From contig NZ_PSSX01000003.1 of assembly GCF_002933275.1 (NCBI RefSeq), positions 1 to 64,000 of the forward strand: 64,000 nt of DNA. Reading direction: 5' to 3'. Shown here one piece after another: positions 52,055 through 61,106 of the stretch; the first letter of the stretch is position 1; each line of letters begins with the position of its first letter. The position numbers were made by a program, and so were the translations under genes. The notes under the pieces are model-generated. The model did not search any database and was not told where the DNA came from. It saw only the letters and a program-made list of their open reading frames with translations. The stretch is from Marinobacter maroccanus. GTDB taxonomy: Bacteria; Pseudomonadota; Gammaproteobacteria; Pseudomonadales; Oleiphilaceae.

Positions 52055-55000
52055 TACTCGCAACCGGGAAATCTTCTGGTTTTGCCTTGCGCTGGCACTG
52101 GCAATCTCGCTGGCCTCCGTGGGTGGCGTGATTCTCTATGACTTTTACACCGGAGGCTCAGACAGCCCGGGGAGAATCTCGTTGCATCCTGGTGGAGGGA
52201 TTCTTGCCATCATTATCAGTGCCACGCTGCTAACACTGCTTTTCCAGTTGCCCAGAGCTGCCACCACCTTCGGTGTTCTTGGACTGCTGGTCGCGATCAC
52301 CTTCAGCCTGGTGCCGGCACTGCCGTTCGGACCCGGCCTGCAATACACAAAGATCAACCCACTACTGCTGGTCGCGATCGGGTTGATCTTTCTGAGTGCA
52401 CTGTCCGCGATACACCTGCCCAGGGGCTGGAGGTTCGGGCTGGTTTCGGCGCCCCTTGTGCTCGCCGTTGGCCTCACCTCATTCCTTTCACGCTGGTACC
52501 CTCCACTGGCGGCTGCGGGCGTCGGCAGCATTGCGGAGTCGACTCTGGTGGTCAGTCCCCTGCTCATGCTGGTTGGCCTGACCCTGCCTTTTCTTTACCG
52601 GATTTATCACCGGGAAATCCCGGTCTACTCCAGGGGGCTCATCCTGGTAAGCATCCTCGGCATTCTGATAACGACGGTTACCTGGCACACCATGAGGTTG
52701 CAATACAGCCAGAATCTAAAGCAGCGGGCACAAACCCAGGTCAGCCAACTGGCCGCTGCCACCGCGTCAGCCTTTCATGTAAAACTCGCGCTGGTACGAC
52801 GGCTTGCTGAACGTTGGGAGGTTCTTGACGGGGCGCCATCGGAACAGCTATGGCAGCAGGAAGTGAGCAGCTACCTGAGAGACTTTCCCGAAATGCGGCT
52901 GATCGCTCTGCTGGACCGCAACCTGAATTCTGTTCGCGTAGAGTCCCGAACCCTTGATTATCACGCCTGGCTCGACAGGTTCCTTGCCCAGGAGGAAACC
53001 AGGAAATGGTTTGAGCATGTTGTTGACTCCAAGGCACCCCACCTGAGCTGGCCCCTGCCCGACCGGAAAGGCAGGGCACACGCGGTAATCTCTGTTCCAG
53101 CGACCCCTGAGCCGGGTAACCCCTGGCCCGTTGTTGCGGTTGTCGACCTCCACCATGTTTATCAGGGACTTACCCAGCAGCAGAACAACACTCTTAACCT
53201 GGCGGTGTTCTACGAGGAAGAACTGGTTTATGACACCTCTCCGAACATTCCAGAATCTGAGCAACTACACCTGGCCTCGGCTGTTGTGGAGGCCCACCAT
53301 GACAACGTCTGGCGGATTGATGCGTACATAGGCCGGGGATCATTGCCACCGGACGAGCTATACCTGCCCCCGCTCATCCTGTTCGGCGGTTTGGGCCTGA
53401 GCTTTCTTGTGATGCTGATTCACCTGTTCTGGCGGGAATCCGAGCGCCGATCCGTCGTGCTCACCGAGCTCAACGACACGCTCAACTACCACCTGGAAGA
53501 GGAACGTGGCCTTCGCCAGACCAATGAAAAGATTATGGAATTTTCCCGGGATTTGCTGTGTTCCATCAGTCCCGCAGGACGGTTCCTGACGGTCAGCCCC
53601 GCCAGTGAAGCCATGCTCGGCTACGCTCCTGAAGAACTGAAAGGCCGACACTATAATCTGCTGCTTCTCACCGAAGACAGGGATTCAACCGTTGAGGAAG
53701 TCAGGAAACTCGCCTCGGGCCAGAGCAACAGGGCTTTGGGATTCCGGACCCGTCTCCGGCACAGGGACGGCCATACGGTTACCGTTTCCTGGACTGCCGA
53801 ATGGTCACGGGAAGATAACGCGCTGTTCTGCGTTGGCCGGGACATCAGTGACGAGCTGGTGGCTGAGACGCTCAGCCGGGAGCGCGACCAGTTCTTTTCA
53901 CTGTCACCGGACATGTTCTGCATTGTCGACCTGAACAGCCATTTCTTCGAAGTGAATAACACCTTCGTTGAGACACTTGGCTATACCCGGGAACAGTTGC
54001 TTGGTACTTCATACCTGGAAGTGATTCATACGGACGATCACCAGAAAGTGAATGACGCCGTCCAGTCCCTGACCGAAGGAGAGGATGTTCACAACCTGTT
54101 CATCCGGGCGATCGACACAACCCATAACGAACACTGGCTCCAGATCAATGCCATTCTCAGTGGCGACGATCTGATCTACGTCGTCGCCCGGGACATCACC
54201 GAATCACTGGAAACCCAAGAGCGACTCAGAAGCAGCGAGGCCCTGCTCAGCATCGCCGAAAAAACCGCCATGATTGGCGGATGGACCGTTGAAATCCCGC
54301 CCGGGAAAGTCGTCTGGACACCGGTCATGTTCGACATATTCGAGGTCCCGCCAGGTGAAGAGCCGGATCTGGAGACAGGCTTGAGCTTCTACACCGACGA
54401 CTCACGTGCAACCCTCTCAACCGCGATTGATCTATGCGCCAGCACCGGCATCCCGTTTGACGAGGAGGTGCAGTTCCGCACCGCCAGCGGCCGGCTCCGC
54501 TGGGGGCGCGCCATTGGTCATGCCGTCAAGAACGAAAAAGGAAAGATCGTGCGACTGCAAGGCGGCTTCCAGGACATTACTGCCTCCCGTCAGGCCATGG
54601 ACCAGATCAGACGCTACGCTGAACGACAGGCAACCATCTTCGAGAGCATTACCGATGCCTTTTTCACCGTCGACAAGGAATGGCGATTCACCTATGTGAA
54701 CCGTCGCTCCGAAGAGATCCTCCACAAATCCCGCGAGGAATTGCTCGGCCATAACCTCTGGGAAATTTTCCCGGCAGCGATCGGCACCGAATTCGACGAA
54801 ATGTATACCCGTGCCATGGAGACCGGCGAGTCGGTCTCTTTCGAGGGTTACTACGCGCCCCTGGACAACTGGCTGGAGATAAGCGCCTACCCATCCGAGG
54901 AAGGGCTTGCTGTCTATTACCGGAGTATTCGAGAGCGTAAGGAAGCCCAATGGAAGCTGGAAGAGACCCTGAAAGAACTGGAACGCAGCAACCGGGAGCT

Positions 55001-55688
55001 CCAGGATTTTGCCTTTGTAGCATCCCACGACCTTCAAGAGCCTCTCAGAAAGATAAGGGCCTTCTCTGACCGGCTTCTGGTCAAATCCGACAAGCTGGGT
55101 CCGGACGAGCGGGACTATCTTGAACGCATGCAATCGGCAGCCGCGCGCATGCAATCGCTGATCATGGACCTGTTGTCCTATTCCCGGATAACAACCCGCG
55201 CCAAACCCTTTGAAATCTGCGATACCGAGACAATCATCAACGGCGTACTGCAGGACATGGAAACTGCCATCGCCGCAGAGCAGGCGAGCATCAAGGTCTT
55301 GCCACTTCCGCCTATTACCGGAGACGCGACCCAGTTGCGACAGGTGTTCCAGAACCTGCTCAGTAACTCCATTAAATTTCATGAACCTGGCAAATCGCCG
55401 GAGATAATGATCTACCCTGAGGATATCAGGCAGGATTCCTGGACGCTGGTAGTTACCGATAACGGCATCGGCTTCGATGAGAAGTACGCGGAAAAAATCT
55501 TCCATCCGTTCCAGCGCCTGCACAAGCGTGACGCCTACAGCGGAACCGGAATTGGCATGGCCATTGTAAAAAAGATTCTTGATCGGCATGGGGCCAGTGT
55601 CCGAGTACAGAGTGCCCCCGGCGAGGGAACCACTTTCCGCATCCGTTTCGGGCCTCACGAAACGGTAGAAGGGGCCAATCATGGATAA
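52047..55688 (+). CDS. Large membrane PAS histidine kinase (operon gene 7)
   Basis: A 1213-residue kinase. The N-terminal region has about seven membrane segments (residues 1-215). It is followed by a probable periplasmic sensor of about 230 residues, then another span (LILFGGLGLSFLVMLIHLF), four PAS domains (about 500-970), a kinase core with H-box SHDLQEPLRKI (about 992), NLLSNSIKF, DNGIGFDE and GTGIGMAIV. The SHDLQEPLRK form is the one usually paired with Rcp1-type regulators, and such a regulator follows with 8-base overlap. The start overlaps the REC-ATPase stop by 8 bases. Confidence 0.87.
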   Translation: MVSTRNREIFWFCLALALAISLASVGGVILYDFYTGGSDSPGRISLHPGGGILAIIISATLLTLLFQLPRAATTFGVLGLLVAITFSLVPALPFGPGLQYTKINPLLLVAIGLIFLSALSAIHLPRGWRFGLVSAPLVLAVGLTSFLSRWYPPLAAAGVGSIAESTLVVSPLLMLVGLTLPFLYRIYHREIPVYSRGLILVSILGILITTVTWHTMRLQYSQNLKQRAQTQVSQLAAATASAFHVKLALVRRLAERWEVLDGAPSEQLWQQEVSSYLRDFPEMRLIALLDRNLNSVRVESRTLDYHAWLDRFLAQEETRKWFEHVVDSKAPHLSWPLPDRKGRAHAVISVPATPEPGNPWPVVAVVDLHHVYQGLTQQQNNTLNLAVFYEEELVYDTSPNIPESEQLHLASAVVEAHHDNVWRIDAYIGRGSLPPDELYLPPLILFGGLGLSFLVMLIHLFWRESERRSVVLTELNDTLNYHLEEERGLRQTNEKIMEFSRDLLCSISPAGRFLTVSPASEAMLGYAPEELKGRHYNLLLLTEDRDSTVEEVRKLASGQSNRALGFRTRLRHRDGHTVTVSWTAEWSREDNALFCVGRDISDELVAETLSRERDQFFSLSPDMFCIVDLNSHFFEVNNTFVETLGYTREQLLGTSYLEVIHTDDHQKVNDAVQSLTEGEDVHNLFIRAIDTTHNEHWLQINAILSGDDLIYVVARDITESLETQERLRSSEALLSIAEKTAMIGGWTVEIPPGKVVWTPVMFDIFEVPPGEEPDLETGLSFYTDDSRATLSTAIDLCASTGIPFDEEVQFRTASGRLRWGRAIGHAVKNEKGKIVRLQGGFQDITASRQAMDQIRRYAERQATIFESITDAFFTVDKEWRFTYVNRRSEEILHKSREELLGHNLWEIFPAAIGTEFDEMYTRAMETGESVSFEGYYAPLDNWLEISAYPSEEGLAVYYRSIRERKEAQWKLEETLKELERSNRELQDFAFVASHDLQEPLRKIRAFSDRLLVKSDKLGPDERDYLERMQSAAARMQSLIMDLLSYSRITTRAKPFEICDTETIINGVLQDMETAIAAEQASIKVLPLPPITGDATQLRQVFQNLLSNSIKFHEPGKSPEIMIYPEDIRQDSWTLVVTDNGIGFDEKYAEKIFHPFQRLHKRDAYSGTGIGMAIVKKILDRHGASVRVQSAPGEGTTFRIRFGPHETVEGANHG

Positions 55689-56130
55689 CATACAAGCGAC
55701 GACTCCCCTGGTGCTTATCGCCGAAGACGATCCGGACGACCGTATGTTGATTCGCGAAGCTTTTGAGGAGAGATGCCCAAACTGCAGACTGCGTTTTGTC
55801 CAGGATGGTGAAGAGCTGATGGCATTTATCGGGGAGAGTCTCTCCGACGCACAGAACCTGTCGCCCTCGGTCCTGCCGGATATGGTCCTGCTTGACCTGA
55901 ACATGCCACTCAAGGATGGCCGGGAATCGCTCATCGAATTGAGAAATATTGCGTTGTTCGAGCAGGTTCCGACGGTTGTCATGACCACCTCGGAAAGCGA
56001 TGAGGACAAACAGTTCTGTCTTGCGAACGGGGCCGACGATTATCTTGTCAAACCCTCCAGCTATACCAAGCTATTGGACGCTGTTGAGTCTTTACAGCCG
56101 TATTTTTTGAAAAACACGGGCAACCATTAA
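55681..56130 (+). CDS. Rcp1-like single-domain response regulator (operon gene 8)
   Basis: A 149-residue REC protein with the Rcp1 features: IAEDDPDDRMLIREAFEE, the C-N-C-R-L-R-F region, phospho-Asp in MVLLDLNMPLKDG, TTSESDEDK and YLVKPSSYTKLLD. These typically receive phosphate from phytochrome-like kinases such as the one encoded just upstream, whose end it overlaps by 8 bases. No output domain. It may pass phosphate or bind a partner. Confidence 0.9.
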   Translation: MDNIQATTPLVLIAEDDPDDRMLIREAFEERCPNCRLRFVQDGEELMAFIGESLSDAQNLSPSVLPDMVLLDLNMPLKDGRESLIELRNIALFEQVPTVVMTTSESDEDKQFCLANGADDYLVKPSSYTKLLDAVESLQPYFLKNTGNH

Positions 56131-56136
56131 AACCGT

Positions 56137-59007
56137 ATGATTATGAGTAACAGCGACCCGACCCTTCGCATTCTGCTGATTGAGGATGATGAAGACGATT
56201 ATCTGATTACCCGCGACTTGCTCAATGAAGCCAGTCCGGTAGCCACCGCGTTAAACTGGCGGGACAGTTTCAGCACCGGTTTGGAAGCGCTTCACACGCT
56301 TCATATTGATGTCGCGCTGATCGACCTCAGGCTGGGGCCGGATTCAGGTCTCGATCTAATCAGTCAGGCGCGGGAAGAGGGCATCACCACCCCCTTTATT
56401 CTACTGACCGGCCAGGGCGATGATGAGCTCGATTCGCGGGCGGTGGAACTGGGGGCAGCCGACTACCTCACCAAGGGCGACATCGACAGTCATACCCTGA
56501 TCCGGAGCATCCGCTACGCCATCGATCGGGCCATGGCCAACGAGCACCTCGCCAGCAGCGAGGCACACTACCGTCTGCTGTTCGAGAACAATCCGGCGCC
56601 CATGTGTCTTATTGATCCGGAAAGCGGCGGCATACAGTCTGTGAACCGGGCGGCCCAGATACTGTACGGGTACTCAGCGGAAGAGCTTGAAGGCAATGAC
56701 TGGAGCGTCCTCAGGAAATCCGGGACCGACGCCGATGTCTCCCCAGAGGGGCTGATCCTCAGGCCGGACGGAAAACTGGAGCATCATCGAAACCGGAACG
56801 ACGAGGACCTGTTTGTTGAAGTCGTTTCAGAAGAGATTGTGATCAACCAGCACAACCTCATTCTCCAGATGCTGACGGACATGACCGCCCAGATTGCAAG
56901 CAATCGCAAGCTTCGGCTGATGCAACGATGCATAGAGTCGAGCTCCAACGGCATTGTCATCTGCGACGCCCATGTGCCGGATTTGCCCATGGTGTACGTC
57001 AACCCGACCTTTGAGCGTGTCACCGGTTATTCAAAGGAAGAAGCACTGGGCCGGAACTGCCGTTTCCTGCAGGGAGGCGACTCCGATCCCGACAACGCCC
57101 AGCCACTGGCCGAAATCAGGGCAGCACTCAGACAGGGCAAGGATGTATCGGCGGTTTTACGCAATTACCGAAAGGATGGAACACCCTTCTGGAACGATCT
57201 GTATCTGTCCCCGATCAGGAACCAGGAAGGCAGGATTACCCACTTTCTTGGCATACAGAACGATATTTCAGAGCGTAAATCCGTTGAGAGCGAGCTTGCC
57301 TACAACACCAGCCACGACGTGCTTACCCGTTTACCCAATCGGGCTTTGCTGGAAGACCGGCTGACTCAGGCCTGCCAGTTCGCCCATCGTTACGGAAGGA
57401 CTGTCGGCCTGCTGTTCATCGATCTGGACGGTTTCAAATTGCTGAACGATTCCCTCGGCCATCGGATCGGAGATCAGGTTCTTGTCGAAGTGGCTAAACG
57501 ACTGGAAGCCATGGTTCGCACGGGTGACACTGTCGCGCGGATGAGCGGCGACGAGTTCGTTATCGTCCTGCCGGACCTGGCCCACGCCAACGATATTATT
57601 CTGGTTGTTGAAAATGCCATCAGGGAGCTTTCCCAACCCTATCGGCTTGGCGATGAAAACCTGCATCTGACTGCCAGTATCGGCATATCCGTCACGGACG
57701 GCGCTATCGAGAATCCAATGGAGCTGATACAGCAGGCGGACCTTGCCATGTACAGCGCCAAACAGCTGGGTCGAAACACTTATCAGTGGTTTTCTGAGGA
57801 GCTGAACACGTCCGCCAGCTACCGGGTCAAGCTGAGAAATGAACTGCAGGATGCCATCGAAAACGACAATCTGACCGTTTATTACCAGCCCGTTATCGAT
57901 TCCCGAACTGGCCATGCCCGCTCGGTCGAAGCCCTCGTGCGCTGGGAACATGCAACCCGAGGGCTGGTCTCACCGGGAGATTTCATCCCCCTGGCGGAGG
58001 AAACCGGGCAAATCGTTGCCCTTGGCAAACAGGTTTTGCACAAAGCCTGCCGTGACATGGTTGAGCTCCATTCTGCCGGCTTCAGGGATTGCAAAGTAGC
58101 GGTAAACGTTTCACCGATACAGATTCGCAAAGAGGGTTTCAGCGAAACCGTCCAGGAGGCCCTCACTCGCTCGGGCCTGCCGCCAGAAGCCCTGGAGCTC
58201 GAGGTGGTCGAGTCTGCGGTGCTTTACGATACCGATCAGGTTATCCAGACATTGAACGAGCTACGAGAGCTGGGTGTGCGCATCGCCATTGATGATTTCG
58301 GTACAGGTTTCTCCAGCCTCAGTTATATCAAGCTGATGCCGGCCAACAAGATCAAGATTGACCGGTCCTTTATCAAGGATGTCATCCAGAGTCGAAGTGA
58401 TGCTGCCATTACCCAGGGCGTTATCTCCATGGCGCACCATCTCGGGCTGGAAGTGGTTGCGGAAGGCGTAGAAACGGAGGGCCATGCCGTCTTCCTGAGA
58501 AAGCATCAGTGTGATCTGCTGCAGGGCTTCGTCTTCGCCAGACCGATGCCTTTTGCAGACCTTAAAACGTACATGAATACCCACGGGGCTGGAGCAGCAA
58601 ACACCCATGGTGCCGAACTGACCAACCAGAAAACGCTGCTTCTGCTCGATGATGAGGAAAACATTCTTCGTGCGCTTAAACGGGTTTTCCGCAGGGATGG
58701 TTACCGCATTCTCTCCACCTCAAGTATCAGCGAGGCGTTCCGGCTACTTGCCGAAAACGATGTACAGGTCATAATCTCGGATCAACGGATGCCGGAAATG
58801 TCTGGAACCGAGTTTTTCAGCCAGGTTAAAGCCATCCACCCGGAAACGGTTCGGATTGTGCTGTCCGGCTACACCGACCTGAAATCCGTAACCGACGCCA
58901 TCAACGAAGGGGCAATTTACAAGTTCCTGACCAAACCCTGGGACGACAGACAGATCCGTGAACAGATTCAACAAGCCTTTCAGTACCATGCAGCCATGCA
59001 GACTTGA
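56137..59007 (+). CDS. REC-PAS-PAS-GGDEF-EAL-REC c-di-GMP protein (operon gene 9)
   Basis: A 956-residue protein. It has REC 1 (about residues 5-125, Asp in VALIDLRLGPDSG), two PAS domains (about 140-390, the second with NCRFLQGGDSDPDN like LOV/PAS folds), GGDEF (about 400-560, active site SGDEF with I-site RTGD), EAL (about 575-815, EALVRWEH and DDFGTGFSSLSY) and a C-terminal REC (about 829-956, SDQRMPEMSG, YKFLTKPWDD). Receivers at both ends suggest input from two kinases. The EAL motifs look complete, while Gly-to-Ser in GGDEF may still allow activity. It may start at 56137 or 56143. Confidence 0.9.
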   Translation: MIMSNSDPTLRILLIEDDEDDYLITRDLLNEASPVATALNWRDSFSTGLEALHTLHIDVALIDLRLGPDSGLDLISQAREEGITTPFILLTGQGDDELDSRAVELGAADYLTKGDIDSHTLIRSIRYAIDRAMANEHLASSEAHYRLLFENNPAPMCLIDPESGGIQSVNRAAQILYGYSAEELEGNDWSVLRKSGTDADVSPEGLILRPDGKLEHHRNRNDEDLFVEVVSEEIVINQHNLILQMLTDMTAQIASNRKLRLMQRCIESSSNGIVICDAHVPDLPMVYVNPTFERVTGYSKEEALGRNCRFLQGGDSDPDNAQPLAEIRAALRQGKDVSAVLRNYRKDGTPFWNDLYLSPIRNQEGRITHFLGIQNDISERKSVESELAYNTSHDVLTRLPNRALLEDRLTQACQFAHRYGRTVGLLFIDLDGFKLLNDSLGHRIGDQVLVEVAKRLEAMVRTGDTVARMSGDEFVIVLPDLAHANDIILVVENAIRELSQPYRLGDENLHLTASIGISVTDGAIENPMELIQQADLAMYSAKQLGRNTYQWFSEELNTSASYRVKLRNELQDAIENDNLTVYYQPVIDSRTGHARSVEALVRWEHATRGLVSPGDFIPLAEETGQIVALGKQVLHKACRDMVELHSAGFRDCKVAVNVSPIQIRKEGFSETVQEALTRSGLPPEALELEVVESAVLYDTDQVIQTLNELRELGVRIAIDDFGTGFSSLSYIKLMPANKIKIDRSFIKDVIQSRSDAAITQGVISMAHHLGLEVVAEGVETEGHAVFLRKHQCDLLQGFVFARPMPFADLKTYMNTHGAGAANTHGAELTNQKTLLLLDDEENILRALKRVFRRDGYRILSTSSISEAFRLLAENDVQVIISDQRMPEMSGTEFFSQVKAIHPETVRIVLSGYTDLKSVTDAINEGAIYKFLTKPWDDRQIREQIQQAFQYHAAMQT

Positions 59008-59103
59008 TGTAAGCGTTCACGTAAACCGCTGCTTCAACTGGAGTTGAATCCGGATTCAGAGGTAGACTGTCGCCACTATAAGCAGTATTCAGGAAACTTT
59101 GTT

Positions 59104-60228
59104 TTGACCGAACTTGTCCGAATCGCACCTGGCGCCCTGACCATCGGCCGGCCCCTGCCCTGGAACGTCTACGATGCCGACGGCAATGTCCTTCTGCGCC
59201 AGGGTTATGTGATTCAGACCAATTCCCAACTGGAGCAGCTGTTCGAGCGAGGGCGTTTCAAGCCCCGCAAGATTGAGCGCCCCCAGGAGGAAGTCTTCGA
59301 GGACAACCGGGAGCGCAATCCCTTTGCTGACTACCCGGATTTGCTGCATTCCCTCGAAGCAACCCTGAACGCCATCACCGAGTCTGACCCCTCGGCACAG
59401 AAGCGTCTGCTGGGCCTGGCCCGGATGATTGAGCGCACCTGCACCGAATCCCCGGAAGCCAGCCTGGCCCTGGTTCATCTTTACTCAATCGGGCCGGTCA
59501 TTCACGAGCAAATCCTGTTTTACGCCATACTGTGCCAGTTCATCGGCCGGCAGTTCGGCCTGGAAGACAACAGGGTTGCCGTGCTCACCGCAGCCGCCCT
59601 CACCGCCAATCTTGCCCTTGTGCCCATTGCCGACAAGCTCAATGCCTCCAATACGGTCCTGAACGACGAGCAACGGGGCGTGATTCGCAAACATCCCCAG
59701 CGCAGCATTCAGGCCCTCAGGGCCGCCGGCATCGACAACAAGCTGCTGTTGACCATCATCGCCCAGCATCATGAACAGGCTGACGGCAGCGGCTATCCGA
59801 AGGGGCTGAGTGGCACTGAAATACGACCGGAAGCTGAAATCCTGGCCCTGGCAGAACGTTATGTGGCAATGATCACCAAACGCGCCTACCGGCAGCGCAT
59901 GAACGTGGCCAACGCCCGCAAGCTGATTGCCAACCTTGCCGATGGCAAATTCCGCCCGGCCATACCCAAGGCCCTGCTGCAGGTACTCGGCGAGTTCCCG
60001 CCCGGCATTCTGGTGCGGCTGGACAATAACGAAGTGGGCGTGGTTACCCGGCGGCCGGTAAGGGCCCGGGGGCCGTTCGTGAAAGCCATTTTCGGCCCCC
60101 GCGGCAACCGCTACACCGGCACCTTCGAGCGGGATACCAGCCAGCCGGACTTTGGCATCCAGGCTCTCGAAGAGCCTGAAATCATGCCCTCCATGGACTT
60201 CAGTCTGGTCTGGGGCTTCCGCTCCTGA
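59104..60228 (+). CDS. HD-GYP-like protein with altered metal site
   Basis: A 374-residue cytosolic protein. The N-terminal domain (VRIAPGALTIGRPLPWNVYD, about residues 5-65) resembles the domain found before HD-GYP phosphodiesterases. In the HD-GYP part, the HD dyad is lost (AALTANLALVPIADKL), but KHP, HHEQADGSGYPKGL and later parts remain. No ATG fits. TTG at 59104 with AGGAAA upstream is the best start, with TTG 59044 as an alternative. It follows the c-di-GMP gene by about 100 bases and may be the last gene of the operon or have its own promoter. Confidence 0.75.
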   Translation: MTELVRIAPGALTIGRPLPWNVYDADGNVLLRQGYVIQTNSQLEQLFERGRFKPRKIERPQEEVFEDNRERNPFADYPDLLHSLEATLNAITESDPSAQKRLLGLARMIERTCTESPEASLALVHLYSIGPVIHEQILFYAILCQFIGRQFGLEDNRVAVLTAAALTANLALVPIADKLNASNTVLNDEQRGVIRKHPQRSIQALRAAGIDNKLLLTIIAQHHEQADGSGYPKGLSGTEIRPEAEILALAERYVAMITKRAYRQRMNVANARKLIANLADGKFRPAIPKALLQVLGEFPPGILVRLDNNEVGVVTRRPVRARGPFVKAIFGPRGNRYTGTFERDTSQPDFGIQALEEPEIMPSMDFSLVWGFRS

Positions 60229-60234
60229 GCCAGC

Positions 60235-61077
60235 TCACAGACCCAGTGCTTTTGCGTGATGATCGAGGTGATCATCGATGAACGAGGCAATGAAGAAATA
60301 GCTGTGGTCATAGCCCCGATGCATGCGCAGGTTGATGTGATGGTGGAACTTCTCACAGGCATCTGCCAGGGCATCCGGGTTCAACTGGCTATCCAGAAAC
60401 TCGTCCGCCGTGCCCTGGTCGACCAACAGCGGTAAGCGCTCACGGGCGGTTGGAATCAACAGGGTGGCATCCCATTCCTCCCAACTGCGGGGATTGTCCC
60501 CAAGATACCCCTTGAACGCTTTCTGGCCCCAGGGACATTCGGTGGGGTTGGCAATGGGCGCGAACGCCGACACCGAGGCATAGCGGCCGGGGTTCTTCAG
60601 GGCGCAAATCAGGGCGCCGTGGCCGCCCATGGAGTGACCGCTGATTGAACGTTTGTCCGAAACCGGTAATTCGTCCTCGATCAACTGTGGCAATTCCTTC
60701 ACCACATAGTCGTACATCCGGTAATGGGGTGCCCAGGGTTGCTCGGTGGCATTGATGTAGAAACCGGCACCGGAGCCAAAGTCGTAACTGTCATCTTCGC
60801 CCGGCAGGTTGACCCCACGGGGGCTGGTATCGGGGCACACAATCGCCATGCCCAGTTGTGCGGCGCGCTTCAGGGCGCCGGCTTTCTGCATGAAGTTCTG
60901 GTCGGTGCAGGTCAGCCCTGATAACCAATAGAGGACCGGCACCTTGCCCGGCCTGGAGCCCACAGCCACGGGCGGCAGATACACCGCAAACTCCATGTCG
61001 CATTCGAGGGTAGCGGAGGTATGCCGGTAGCGGCGGTGCTCGCCTTCGAAACAGACGTTCGTGGATAGGAGTTCCAT
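60235..61077 (-). CDS. fghA: S-formylglutathione hydrolase
   Basis: A 280-residue esterase-D family protein: SATLECDMEFAVYLPP, YWLSGLTCTDQNF, catalytic Ser in SGHSMGGHGAL (about residue 147), Asp in DQGTADEFLD and His in YDHSYFFIASFIDDH. It releases formate from S-formylglutathione, the second step of glutathione-dependent formaldehyde detoxification. Normally it is next to adhC; here no class III alcohol dehydrogenase gene is adjacent. Convergent with the HD-GYP-like gene, with only 6 bases between. Confidence 0.92.
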   Translation of the reverse strand: MELLSTNVCFEGEHRRYRHTSATLECDMEFAVYLPPVAVGSRPGKVPVLYWLSGLTCTDQNFMQKAGALKRAAQLGMAIVCPDTSPRGVNLPGEDDSYDFGSGAGFYINATEQPWAPHYRMYDYVVKELPQLIEDELPVSDKRSISGHSMGGHGALICALKNPGRYASVSAFAPIANPTECPWGQKAFKGYLGDNPRSWEEWDATLLIPTARERLPLLVDQGTADEFLDSQLNPDALADACEKFHHHINLRMHRGYDHSYFFIASFIDDHLDHHAKALGL

Positions 61078-61106
61078 AGTGTCCTCAATTTTGGGGGAAG
61101 TGTGTT

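Noticed and set aside
54432-56009. Minus-strand open frame of 525 codons opposite the PAS kinase gene
   Set aside because: It is a shadow of the large kinase and Rcp1-like genes. Its translation lacks domain features and the plus-strand proteins match well-known families over their full length.
45223-60228. Presence of MglB/roadblock protein or of further pilus genes in the signalling operon
   Set aside because: Each gene was read for a roadblock fold, pilin signal or secretin features. None was found.
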